The notes beneath the pieces were generated by a model. The model saw only the letters and a program-made list of their open reading frames with translations. It did not search any database and was not told the DNA's origin. Made by a program: the position numbers and the translations under genes. DNA of 7,208 nucleotides from Caryophanales bacterium (GTDB lineage: Bacteria; Bacillota_I; Bacilli_A; RFN20; CAG-826): assembly GCA_028726925.1 (NCBI GenBank), contig JAQYPI010000089.1, positions 1-7,208 of the forward strand. Reading direction: 5' to 3'. Positions 1 through 5,257 of this stretch are shown here, piece by piece. The stretch's first letter is position 1. The number at the start of each line of letters is the position of its first letter.

Positions 1-1
1 T

Positions 2-703
2 TATCGCGAAGGCCGCATCTACGACTTAAAGCCGATCGCCCACAAGATCCTCGTCGACCACAAAGTCGAGGCCCCTTGCCAAATCCTGCTTTACGATGGC
101 AACCCCACGAGCGGCCTTGAGCGCGACCTCATCGACATCTACGGCGCCTCCATCGGCCTCAACATCGCCGTCCCCTCGGTCGAGGATCGCCCCGAAGTCA
201 CCCGCCTCATCCGCGACCAGGCCCTCAAGAACGTCAATTTCTTCTCCGCCCCCAACGGGGAAGGCTTACAGAGCGCCGTCTCGACGAAGCAAGACCTCGT
301 CATCTGCGCCCCCAATAGCACGAACTTCGATGACATCCCGACCTCCCCGGATTATCTCCTCCGCTTCGACAAGGAGACGATGGATGGCATCCTCAAAGGC
401 GAGAAAGAAGCTCTTGAAGCTTGCAGCGCCTTCGTCGAGGATGGGGGCACCCTCCTTTACGTCGTGTTCACGATTTCCAAGAAGGAAGGCGAACGCACCT
501 TGCAAGAATTCCTTGTCGACCACCCCGAATTCGTCGTTTCCTCGGCCAAGCAGCATTTCCCCTTCGAGAAGGAATCCTGCCACGCCGGCGTCTACGTCGC
601 CGAGCTCAAGAAAGGCAAGGAACCCTTGACGATCGCCCCGTCCCCCGCGGGGATGCGCGAAGGGGATGCTCATCCCGCGAGCGCCCAAATGAAAGGCGAA
701 TAA
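2..703 (+). CDS. RsmB-like 16S rRNA m5C methyltransferase domain protein, 3' part, catalytic motifs degenerate
   Basis: The gene is open from the window start; 233 codons are visible, ending in TAA at 701. The layout follows the C-terminal half of RsmB/Sun (16S rRNA cytosine-5 methyltransferase): an FxEGxI-like start (YREGRI, visible residues 1-6), a Rossmann-like region, then GGTLLYVVFTISKKEGE (148-164), which lines up with the family's GGxLVYSTCTxxxxENE, followed by LxxHPEF. The position upstream of rlmN is also that of rsmB. However, the SAM motif DxCAAPGGKT reads YDGNPTSGLE (31-40), the DAPCSG motif reads ICAPNSTN (101-108), and the TCT cysteine is replaced by VFT (155-157). The enzyme as seen should not be able to use the family's two-cysteine mechanism. 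No frameshift or stop interrupts it, and codon use matches its neighbours. The last ~25 residues form a Pro/Ala/Gly-rich tail without a recognisable domain. The N-terminal NusB-like RNA-binding half would lie outside the window. Family assignment is fairly sure; enzymatic activity is doubtful. Confidence 0.75.
   Translation, partial: YREGRIYDLKPIAHKILVDHKVEAPCQILLYDGNPTSGLERDLIDIYGASIGLNIAVPSVEDRPEVTRLIRDQALKNVNFFSAPNGEGLQSAVSTKQDLVICAPNSTNFDDIPTSPDYLLRFDKETMDGILKGEKEALEACSAFVEDGGTLLYVVFTISKKEGERTLQEFLVDHPEFVVSSAKQHFPFEKESCHAGVYVAELKKGKEPLTIAPSPAGMREGDAHPASAQMKGE
656..679 (+). other. GC-rich hairpin at the 3' end of the rsmB-like gene
   Basis: CGCG at 656-659 can pair with CGCG at 676-679, and GGAT at 664-667 with ATCC at 672-675, leaving a GCTC loop and a left-side bulge. 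An 8-bp direct repeat GGGGATGC (649-656 and 662-669) and a palindrome CCCCGCGGGG (643-652) lie alongside. There is no T-run after it, so it is not an intrinsic terminator. It sits about 30 nt before the rlmN start and could affect mRNA processing or coupling, but it may simply reflect GC-rich coding sequence. Confidence 0.3.
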
Positions 704-707
704 GGCC

Positions 708-1757
708 ATGAAGAACCTCCTCGGGATCTCGTTAGAGGAACTCACGGGGGAATTCGTCGCCCTCGGCCAAACGCCTTACCGCGCCAAGCAACTCTATTCC
801 TGGATCTACCAGAAAAACGTCCTCGACTTCGACGCCATGACCGACGTGTCGAAAGCCTTTCGCACGACCTTGAAGGAATCCTATTCCCTTTCCCTCCCTT
901 CCATTTACCGCAAGCAAGTCGCTAGCGACGGCACGATTAAATTGCTCCTCGAGATGGAAGACGGGGCCAAGGTCGAGACGGTCCTCATGCCCTATAATTA
1001 CGGCAATGCCATCTGCGTCTCAAGCGAAGTCGGCTGCTCCATGGGCTGCGCTTTCTGCGCCTCTGGCCTCCACAAGAAGGAACGGAACCTCACCCCTGCC
1101 GAGATGATGGGCCAATTGATCGTCATGAATGGCATTCTTGCCGAGCGCGGGGAACGCGTCACCCACATCGTCGTCATGGGGACCGGCGAGCCGTTTGACA
1201 ATTACGATAACGTCCTTTCCTTTCTGCGCTGCGCGAATTCTCCCTTTGGGCTTTCGATCGGCGCCCGCCACATCACGGTCTCGACGTGTGGCCTTCCCGA
1301 AGGCATCCGCCGCTATGGCAAGGAAGGGCTCCAATTCAACCTCGCGATCTCCCTCCACGCCCCGACCCAGGAGAAGCGCGCCTCGATCATGCCGATCGCT
1401 AGGGCCTATGACATCGAGACCCTGTTCGCCGCGGTCAAGGATTACGAAGAAAGCGCCGGGAGACGCGTCACGTTCGAATACATTTTGCTTTCCGGCCTCA
1501 ACGATTCCTTCGAGGATGCCGATGCCCTTGCCGCCCTCATCCATCGTTACGAGCTTTGCAGCTACGTGAACCTGATCCCTTATAACGAGGTGAAGGAAAA
1601 GCCGTTCCGCCGCACCCCGAAGGAGAGAATCAAGGCCTTCGCCGACCGGCTCATGAAGAAAGGGGTCCCGACGACCGTCCGCAAGGAATTCGGCGGGGAC
1701 ATCGACGCCGCCTGCGGCCAGCTCCGCGCCAAGGTGCTCAAGGAGGATCGTTCATGA
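708..1757 (+). CDS. rlmN: Dual-specificity 23S rRNA/tRNA adenosine-C2 methyltransferase (radical SAM)
   Basis: 349 aa, the normal length for RlmN. The enzyme methylates C2 of A2503 in 23S rRNA and of A37 in some tRNAs, using two SAM molecules and a methylated cysteine intermediate; it is cytoplasmic. Seen in the sequence: an N-terminal accessory domain with YRAKQLYSWIY (24-34); VETVLMP (89-95) with the conserved Glu; the radical SAM cluster motif CSMGCAFC (C110, C114, C117); GTGEP (158-162), the SAM-binding glycine motif; SLHAP (215-219); and near the C terminus DIDAACGQL (331-339), whose C336 is the expected methyl-carrying cysteine. All catalytic features are intact, unlike the upstream RsmB-like protein. 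The start is 4 nt after the rsmB stop, with AAAGG at 692-696 as a modest, distant Shine-Dalgarno sequence. The end overlaps the phosphatase gene by 4 nt (ATGA), indicating translational coupling. Confidence 0.97.
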   Translation: MKNLLGISLEELTGEFVALGQTPYRAKQLYSWIYQKNVLDFDAMTDVSKAFRTTLKESYSLSLPSIYRKQVASDGTIKLLLEMEDGAKVETVLMPYNYGNAICVSSEVGCSMGCAFCASGLHKKERNLTPAEMMGQLIVMNGILAERGERVTHIVVMGTGEPFDNYDNVLSFLRCANSPFGLSIGARHITVSTCGLPEGIRRYGKEGLQFNLAISLHAPTQEKRASIMPIARAYDIETLFAAVKDYEESAGRRVTFEYILLSGLNDSFEDADALAALIHRYELCSYVNLIPYNEVKEKPFRRTPKERIKAFADRLMKKGVPTTVRKEFGGDIDAACGQLRAKVLKEDRS

Positions 1758-2497
1758 AACGTTACGAAGGCAGTTTCGCCTGCTTGACCGACCGCGGTCG
1801 CGTCCGCCTAACCAACGAAGACCAGGCCACCGCCCTCACCAACGAGCGCGGGGACGTTTTGCTCGTCGTCTGCGATGGGATGGGTGGCAACAAGAAGGGG
1901 GGCTACGCCTCCAAGACGGCGATCGAGTCGATCGTCGATTCCTTTTCGCGCCGCTCCCGCGTCCTTTTCCCGGCTCGGTTCCTTAACGCCGCCATCAAGA
2001 AAGCCAACCGCGCGATCTTCCTCGAGGGGGATGGCGACCCCTCCTACCAAGGGATGGGCACGACCCTCGTCGCGGCTTTGATCACGAAAAACAAGCTCGT
2101 GGTCGCAAACGTCGGGGATTCCCGCTGCTACAGCTATTCCCGCGCCCAGGGGCTTAAGCGCCTCACCCGCGATCAAACCTACGTCGATTACCTCGTCCGC
2201 ACCGGCAAGGTCGACAAGGAGAAGACCGCCGCCCACCCGGACCGCCACGTCCTCATGAACGCCCTCGGCATCTACCCGACCGCCTCGATGGACATTGATA
2301 TCCTCGATTACCATGGCGAATCGTTGCTCCTTTGCAGCGATGGCCTCTATAACAACCTAAGCGATCCCGAAATCCGCGCGATCCTCCAGACCGACGACCG
2401 CCCGGACCAGAAGGCCCGATCCCTCATCATCGACGCGAACAACAACGGCGGCAGCGACAACATCGGGGTCGCCTATTGGGAGGCGTTCCATGATTAA
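1754..2497 (+). CDS. prpC: PP2C-family serine/threonine protein phosphatase
   Basis: 247 aa, the usual size of bacterial PrpC/Stp. It is a metal-dependent (Mn/Mg) phosphatase that reverses Ser/Thr phosphorylation by the kinase encoded next. Visible motifs: TDRGRVRLTNEDQ (12-24) with the phosphate-contacting Arg and acidic ED; VVCDGMGG (38-45) with metal ligand D41; MGTTL (101-105); VANVGDSRCY (117-126); LLLCSDGLYN (191-200) with D196; and GGSDNIGV (232-239) with metal ligand D236. The motif usually read as LTxDHS is LTRDQT here (137-142), a His to Gln change that leaves the metal ligands intact. A strong Shine-Dalgarno AAGGAGG (1740-1746) lies 7 nt before the ATG, inside the end of rlmN, so this gene is probably translated well. 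The stop overlaps the kinase start by 8 nt. No signal peptide or membrane segment is visible; a cytoplasmic location is expected. Confidence 0.95.
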   Translation: MKRYEGSFACLTDRGRVRLTNEDQATALTNERGDVLLVVCDGMGGNKKGGYASKTAIESIVDSFSRRSRVLFPARFLNAAIKKANRAIFLEGDGDPSYQGMGTTLVAALITKNKLVVANVGDSRCYSYSRAQGLKRLTRDQTYVDYLVRTGKVDKEKTAAHPDRHVLMNALGIYPTASMDIDILDYHGESLLLCSDGLYNNLSDPEIRAILQTDDRPDQKARSLIIDANNNGGSDNIGVAYWEAFHD

Positions 2498-3362
2498 GAT
2501 CGGCGACAAGGTCGACGATCGCTTCCGCATCCTTTCCCGCGTCGCGACCGGCGGCATGGCAGACATTTACGAGGCCAACGACCTCATCATGAAGCGCGTC
2601 GTCTGCCTCAAGGTCATGAAGGAAGCGCTTTTGCGGGACCCCCGCAACGTCGAGCGCTTCGCAAACGAAACCGCGGTCGCGGCCTCTTTCGCTCACCCAA
2701 ACATCGTCCGCGTCTACGGGCGCGGGTTCGTCGAGGGCCGCCCTTACATGGCTACGGAATTCGTCAAGGGCCAGACGCTGCGCGACAAGCTCAATTTCGC
2801 GGTCACACTGTCCCTAAGCGACGCATGCGAAGTCATGCTCCAGCTCACAAGCGCCATCGGCTACATCCATAATCATGGGCTTGTCCACCGCGACATCAAG
2901 CCGGACAACCTCTTTTATTTAAGCGATGGCACCGTCAAGGTGAGCGATTTCGGCATCTCGATCCCGATCGGCACCTTGCCCGCGGGGGACGCGATCCAAG
3001 GCACCATCTATTACTGCGCCCCGGAAGTGCTCCTCGGCAAGCCCGCGGAAATCAGCAACGACATCTATTCGATGGGCGTCGTCTTCTTCGAGCTTTTGAC
3101 CGGGACCGTCCCTTTTGATGGATCCACCCCAGACGAGGTCGCCATGAAGCAGCTAAAGACCCGCTTCCCCGAGGCCTCCAAGGCAATCCCCTCCCTCCCC
3201 CATTCTATCGACAAGCTCATCGCGACGGCGTGCCGCAAGCACCCGAGCGAGCGTTTCATCACCGCGGATGCCTTCCGCGAGGCGATCCTCGAGACGATGA
3301 AGGACCGCGACAATTTCAAGGAAAGGAAAGGGTTTTTCTCCAAACTCTTCGGGTTCAAGTGA
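2490..3362 (+). CDS. Hanks-type serine/threonine protein kinase, short soluble form (PrkC-like, no PASTA)
   Basis: 290 aa, almost entirely kinase domain. Visible motifs: glycine loop VATGGMADIY (18-27); VCLKVM with ATP-binding K41; helix-C Glu E60; HRDIKPDN (133-140) with catalytic D135 and metal-binding N140; DFG (153-155); CAPE (176-179); DIYSMGVVFFELLTG (191-205). It should be active. In the glycine loop only the middle Gly of GxGxxG is kept (first and third are Ala). The activation segment has few phosphorylatable residues (S157, T162, T172). Bacillus PrkC, encoded at this locus, is about 650 aa with a transmembrane helix and extracellular PASTA repeats. This protein stops after the kinase domain with a basic, aromatic tail (KERKGFFSKLFGFK, 277-290) that might act as an amphipathic membrane anchor. 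The ATG is chosen because GGGAGG (2478-2483) lies 6 nt upstream. It overlaps the phosphatase gene by 8 nt and rpe by 1 nt, so kinase and phosphatase are coupled as an antagonistic pair. The symbol prkC would fit by position, but the sensing domain is absent. Confidence 0.93.
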   Translation: MIKIGDKVDDRFRILSRVATGGMADIYEANDLIMKRVVCLKVMKEALLRDPRNVERFANETAVAASFAHPNIVRVYGRGFVEGRPYMATEFVKGQTLRDKLNFAVTLSLSDACEVMLQLTSAIGYIHNHGLVHRDIKPDNLFYLSDGTVKVSDFGISIPIGTLPAGDAIQGTIYYCAPEVLLGKPAEISNDIYSMGVVFFELLTGTVPFDGSTPDEVAMKQLKTRFPEASKAIPSLPHSIDKLIATACRKHPSERFITADAFREAILETMKDRDNFKERKGFFSKLFGFK

Positions 3363-4015
3363 TGGCTCTCGTATCTCCTAGCATCCTAAGCGTCCCGGGT
3401 CCCATGCGGCTCGAGGAAGCCAAGCGCCTTCTCTCCCTCGGGGCCGATTGGCTACACCTCGACGTCATGGACGGGCGTTTCGTGCCCGCGGTTTCCTTGC
3501 CGTTCGAGGAAGCCTTGCCTCTTTTAGAAGCCGCCAAGGAAAAAGCCGACGTCCACCTCATGGTCGAAAACCCCCGGGAGGCGATCAAGGCCTACGTAGA
3601 GGCCGGGGCCCCGCGCATCACCTTCCATCTTGAGGCCTGTTCCGAGGACGAATCGTTTTCTTTGCTTTCGTTCCTTCGTGAAATTAAAGTAAAGGCGGGG
3701 ATTTCGTTGCGTCCTGGCACGCCAATCGAAGCCTTGCTTCCCTTTCTCCCACTTGTCGACCTTGTCCTCGTGATGTCCGTCGAGCCCGGGAAAGGGGGAC
3801 AGGCGTTCCTTCCTTCCGCCCTTTCGCGCATCGCTTACCTAAAGAAAGTCCGCGAAGAAAAAGGCCTATCCTTCCTCATCGAGGTCGATGGGGGGATTAA
3901 GGAAGAGACCGCGCGCCTTGCTAAGGACGCGGGAGCGGACGTTCTCGTCGCCGGCACCTACCTCGCCCTACAAGAAGACGCGAAATCCCGCATCGAAAGG
4001 CTTCAAGAAAAATGA
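3362..4015 (+). CDS. rpe: Ribulose-phosphate 3-epimerase
   Basis: 217 aa, typical for the family. It interconverts D-ribulose 5-phosphate and D-xylulose 5-phosphate in the pentose phosphate pathway; it is a cytoplasmic TIM barrel with a metal ion. Visible motifs: PSILS (6-10), HLDVMDGRFVP (32-42) with metal ligand H32 and catalytic D34, DVHLMVENP (63-71) with H65, VMSVEPGKGGQ (137-147, the phosphate/loop motif, with Lys where many homologues have Phe), EVDGGI (174-179) with catalytic D176, and VAGTYL (196-201) for phosphate binding. The start at 3362 is preferred over an upstream in-frame ATG at 3230, because the upstream 44 codons lie inside the kinase gene and the family starts near this Met. 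The start overlaps the kinase stop in a TGATG junction and has no clear Shine-Dalgarno, so translation probably depends on re-initiation. In Bacillus, rsgA lies between the kinase gene and rpe; it is absent here. Confidence 0.96.
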   Translation: MALVSPSILSVPGPMRLEEAKRLLSLGADWLHLDVMDGRFVPAVSLPFEEALPLLEAAKEKADVHLMVENPREAIKAYVEAGAPRITFHLEACSEDESFSLLSFLREIKVKAGISLRPGTPIEALLPFLPLVDLVLVMSVEPGKGGQAFLPSALSRIAYLKKVREEKGLSFLIEVDGGIKEETARLAKDAGADVLVAGTYLALQEDAKSRIERLQEK

Positions 4016-4740
4016 ACGAGATGCTTAGTTTTGCCTTGTCCCTCTTCCTCGCTTCGGCTATCCCGGGGCTTCTTTGCCTGCTTTTGAGCCTCCTAATGCC
4101 CCGCAAGCGCTTCGCGCGCTTCCATCGCGGGGAACGTTATTCCTTCCTTCACGACTTCCCCTTCGAGCTCTATGAAGGCGAGAAACGCGAATCCATCCTC
4201 CCCAAGGTGTTCCTCTTCGGGTTCGCGGGCTTTTTCTTGCTCCTTGCTTGCTACCCCCTCTTCCTGCAGGGCATCCCGGATTTCTCTTTCCTTTTGCCCC
4301 TAGGGATCCTTAGCGCTCTCCTTTCCGCCGCGACGCTTGCCCTCTTTTGCTTCCTTTGCCTCGCCCCGGTCATCGAAAACCGCCATCACCTCGCCCTCGT
4401 CCCTTTCTATGGGGCCGCCACCCTCATCGGGATGGTCATCGACGCCCTCATGGGGCTCAACCTCGCCAAGGCATTCCCCGAATGGAAGATGCCGGGTTTC
4501 GTCTTCATGCTTGTCTTGCTCGTCCTCGCCCTCCTTTCCGCCCTGTTACTGATGAACCCCAAGATGGCGGATTGGACGCGCCTTACCTCCACGATGAACG
4601 AGGATGGCAGCACCTACACCTCGCGTCCCAAGGTGTTCGTCCTGGCCGCGACGGAATGGGGTCTCTTCCTCTTGAATCTCCTTTCCGCCCTTTTGACCGG
4701 CGGGATGCTCCTTACTTACGCCTTCTTGGTGCTTCGCTAA
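4012..4740 (+). CDS. Six-helix integral membrane protein of unknown function
   Basis: 242 aa; I do not recognise the family. Hydrophobic segments are at about residues 4-29, 64-85, 92-120, 127-148, 160-181 and 210-240. The positive-inside rule suggests N and C termini outside, with two larger loops in the cytoplasm. Loop 30-63 is basic then acidic. Loop 182-208 is rich in Ser/Thr (T189, T192, S193, T194, S200, T201, T203, S204). Short conserved-looking polar patches such as IENRHH (121-126) are also predicted inside. There is no signal peptide, ATPase motif or known transporter signature. The ATG overlaps the rpe stop (ATGA, 4 nt) and AAAGG (3996-4000) is a distant ribosome site, so it is coupled to rpe. 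It is the last gene of the operon, in the place where Bacillus carries thiN. Cytosine-ending codon bias matches its neighbours, so recent transfer is not suggested. It could be a small transporter subunit or a regulator; the sequence does not say which. Confidence 0.85.
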   Translation: MNEMLSFALSLFLASAIPGLLCLLLSLLMPRKRFARFHRGERYSFLHDFPFELYEGEKRESILPKVFLFGFAGFFLLLACYPLFLQGIPDFSFLLPLGILSALLSAATLALFCFLCLAPVIENRHHLALVPFYGAATLIGMVIDALMGLNLAKAFPEWKMPGFVFMLVLLVLALLSALLLMNPKMADWTRLTSTMNEDGSTYTSRPKVFVLAATEWGLFLLNLLSALLTGGMLLTYAFLVLR

Positions 4741-4755
4741 AGAGAAGAAGACGCC

Positions 4756-4788
4756 AAAAAAGGACCCGGTCGCCCAGGTCCTTTTTTT
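4756..4788. terminator. Bidirectional intrinsic terminator between the operon and rpmB
   Basis: A perfect 11-bp inverted repeat has arms at 4756-4766 (AAAAAAGGACC) and 4777-4787 (GGTCCTTTTTT), a 10-nt loop and a T-run continuing to 4788. Read on the + strand, GGACC/GGTCC is the GC stem and the T-run follows it 15 nt after the membrane-protein stop. Read on the - strand, the A-tract becomes the T-run, so the same hairpin can end rpmB transcripts, whose stop lies at 4811. The convergent layout fits one shared terminator. Confidence 0.92.
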
Positions 4789-4810
4789 ACAAGAGTTCCG
4801 GCTACGTTCC

Positions 4811-5014
4811 TTATTCGGCTTCCGCGGCCTTGACGGTCTTCTTCAAGGTGCGATAAGCGCGGTTGGACATGCGGATCACGACGACTTGGCCGTTGATGTT
4901 GATCTTCCTCTTCTGGAGGTTGACGTTCCAGCGGCGACGGGTCGCGCGGAGGGAGTGGGAACGGTTGTTCCCGGTCATCGGGCCTTTGCCCGTGATAGGA
5001 CAATACTTGGACAT
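4811..5014 (-). CDS. rpmB: 50S ribosomal protein L28
   Basis: 67 aa, close to the usual ~62-77 aa of bacterial L28, a structural protein of the large ribosomal subunit. The N-terminal signature SKYCPITGKGPMTGNNRSHS (2-21) matches the family pattern (C-x-I-T-G-K ... G-N-N-R-S-H), followed by RRWNVNLQKRKI, the L28 W-x-x-N-L-Q motif. The second zinc-binding cysteine seen in some L28 versions is absent; only one Cys is present. A Shine-Dalgarno AGAGGT (read on the - strand, 5021-5026) lies 6 nt before the ATG. The gene is monocistronic, with its own promoter and a terminator shared with the converging operon. An inverted rpmB after the rpe region is conserved in Bacillus and supports the lineage call. 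The C-terminal tail KAAEAE is a short, probably disordered extension. Confidence 0.97.
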   Translation of the reverse strand: MSKYCPITGKGPMTGNNRSHSLRATRRRWNVNLQKRKININGQVVVIRMSNRAYRTLKKTVKAAEAE

Positions 5015-5031
5015 GCTGGTACCTCTTTTCT

Positions 5032-5048
5032 AAACGCTTTGCAAACGC
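5032..5048 (-). repeat. Short direct repeat and palindrome in the rpmB leader
   Basis: AAACGC occurs at 5032-5037 and 5043-5048, exactly 11 bp (one helical turn) apart, flanking a perfect palindrome TTTGCAAA (5038-5045). The element lies just downstream of the expected rpmB transcription start (near 5049) and upstream of its ribosome binding site. It could be an operator or a leader structure; it could also be chance. Confidence 0.25.
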
Positions 5049-5055
5049 GGTAAGG

Positions 5056-5084
5056 AATATACCATAAGGGAAGAAAAATGTCGA
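5056..5084 (-). promoter_or_regulatory. Sigma-A type promoter of rpmB with extended -10
   Basis: Read on the - strand: -35 TCGACA (5079-5084; five of six bases of TTGACA), a 17-bp spacer, and -10 TATATT (5056-5061; five of six bases of TATAAT) preceded by TGG (5062-5064), an extended -10. The start should fall near 5049, giving a leader of about 35 nt that contains the AGAGGT ribosome site. The quality of this promoter fits a ribosomal protein gene. Confidence 0.8.
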
Positions 5085-5142
5085 GGTTTTTTACGCGTTT
5101 CGTGTCCGCGGGCGGGTAGCGAAGAGGAAATCCCCCGATTTT

Positions 5143-5192
5143 GAAACGAAGCCACGAGAAAAGACAAGGAACAATCGATGATTTTTCGTTTC
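5143..5192. repeat. 8-bp inverted repeat upstream of the glgC promoter
   Basis: GAAACGAA (5143-5150) and its exact reverse complement TTCGTTTC (5185-5192) are separated by 34 nt and end 6 nt before the proposed -35 box of glgC. A third copy of the core, CGTTTC, is at 5096-5101. Such spaced half-sites could bind a dimeric or looping regulator. The rest of the 5085-5198 stretch holds nothing recognisable. The repeat is short enough to be chance. Confidence 0.3.
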
Positions 5193-5198
5193 TCCGTC

Positions 5199-5227
5199 TT
5201 AAATTAGAGGCGGGAAGGCGCTATAAT
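5199..5227 (+). promoter_or_regulatory. Sigma-A type promoter of glgCD
   Basis: A perfect -10 TATAAT (5222-5227) with a weak -35 TTAAAT (5199-5204; three of six bases) at 17 bp. The predicted start near 5234 leaves a leader of about 24 nt before glgC. The weak -35 suggests dependence on an activator or modest basal expression, which would fit a glycogen operon, but no activator site is proven. Confidence 0.7.
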
Positions 5228-5244
5228 GGAGCCACCATTTCTCA

Positions 5245-5251
5245 TAAGGAG
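5245..5251 (+). promoter_or_regulatory. Ribosome binding site that fixes the glgC start
   Basis: TAAGGAG ends 6 nt before the ATG at 5258. It lies downstream of the promoter's expected transcription start, so the in-frame ATG at 5141, upstream of the promoter, cannot be the start of this transcript. Confidence 0.9.
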
Positions 5252-5257
5252 TTGCTC

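Noticed and set aside
96..629. A 177-codon + strand open frame inside the rsmB-like gene
   Set aside because: It is Ser/Pro/Arg-rich with no motif and is out of frame with the RsmB-like reading, which has recognisable family structure. It is a by-product of the C-ending codon bias.
643..679. Hairpin before rlmN as an intrinsic terminator
   Set aside because: No T-run follows, and it lies inside coding sequence within an operon of tightly coupled genes.
1020..1544. Long - strand open frame opposite rlmN (and similar ones at 266-745, 1808-2314, 5204-5641 and 6475-7158)
   Set aside because: Low-complexity Gly/Asp/Val-rich translations, antisense to well-supported genes, with no ribosome sites; a compositional artefact.
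3230..3361. A 44-codon N-terminal extension of Rpe starting at 3230
   Set aside because: It overlaps the kinase gene in another frame and is Arg/Pro-rich; the family begins at the MALVSPSILS start at 3362.
4347..4856. A 169-codon + strand frame through the membrane-protein gene and past the terminator
   Set aside because: His/Pro/Arg-rich translation; it runs through the terminator hairpin and into antisense rpmB; no start signal.
5035..5052. Possible CcpA (cre) site at TTTGCAAACGCGGT
   Set aside because: Only about half of the cre consensus is matched: the central CG is there but the right half lacks the expected bases.
5141..5257. A 39-codon N-terminal extension of GlgC starting at 5141
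   Set aside because: It lies across the proposed glgC promoter (5199-5227), matches nothing in the GlgC family, and the ATG at 5258 has a good ribosome binding site.
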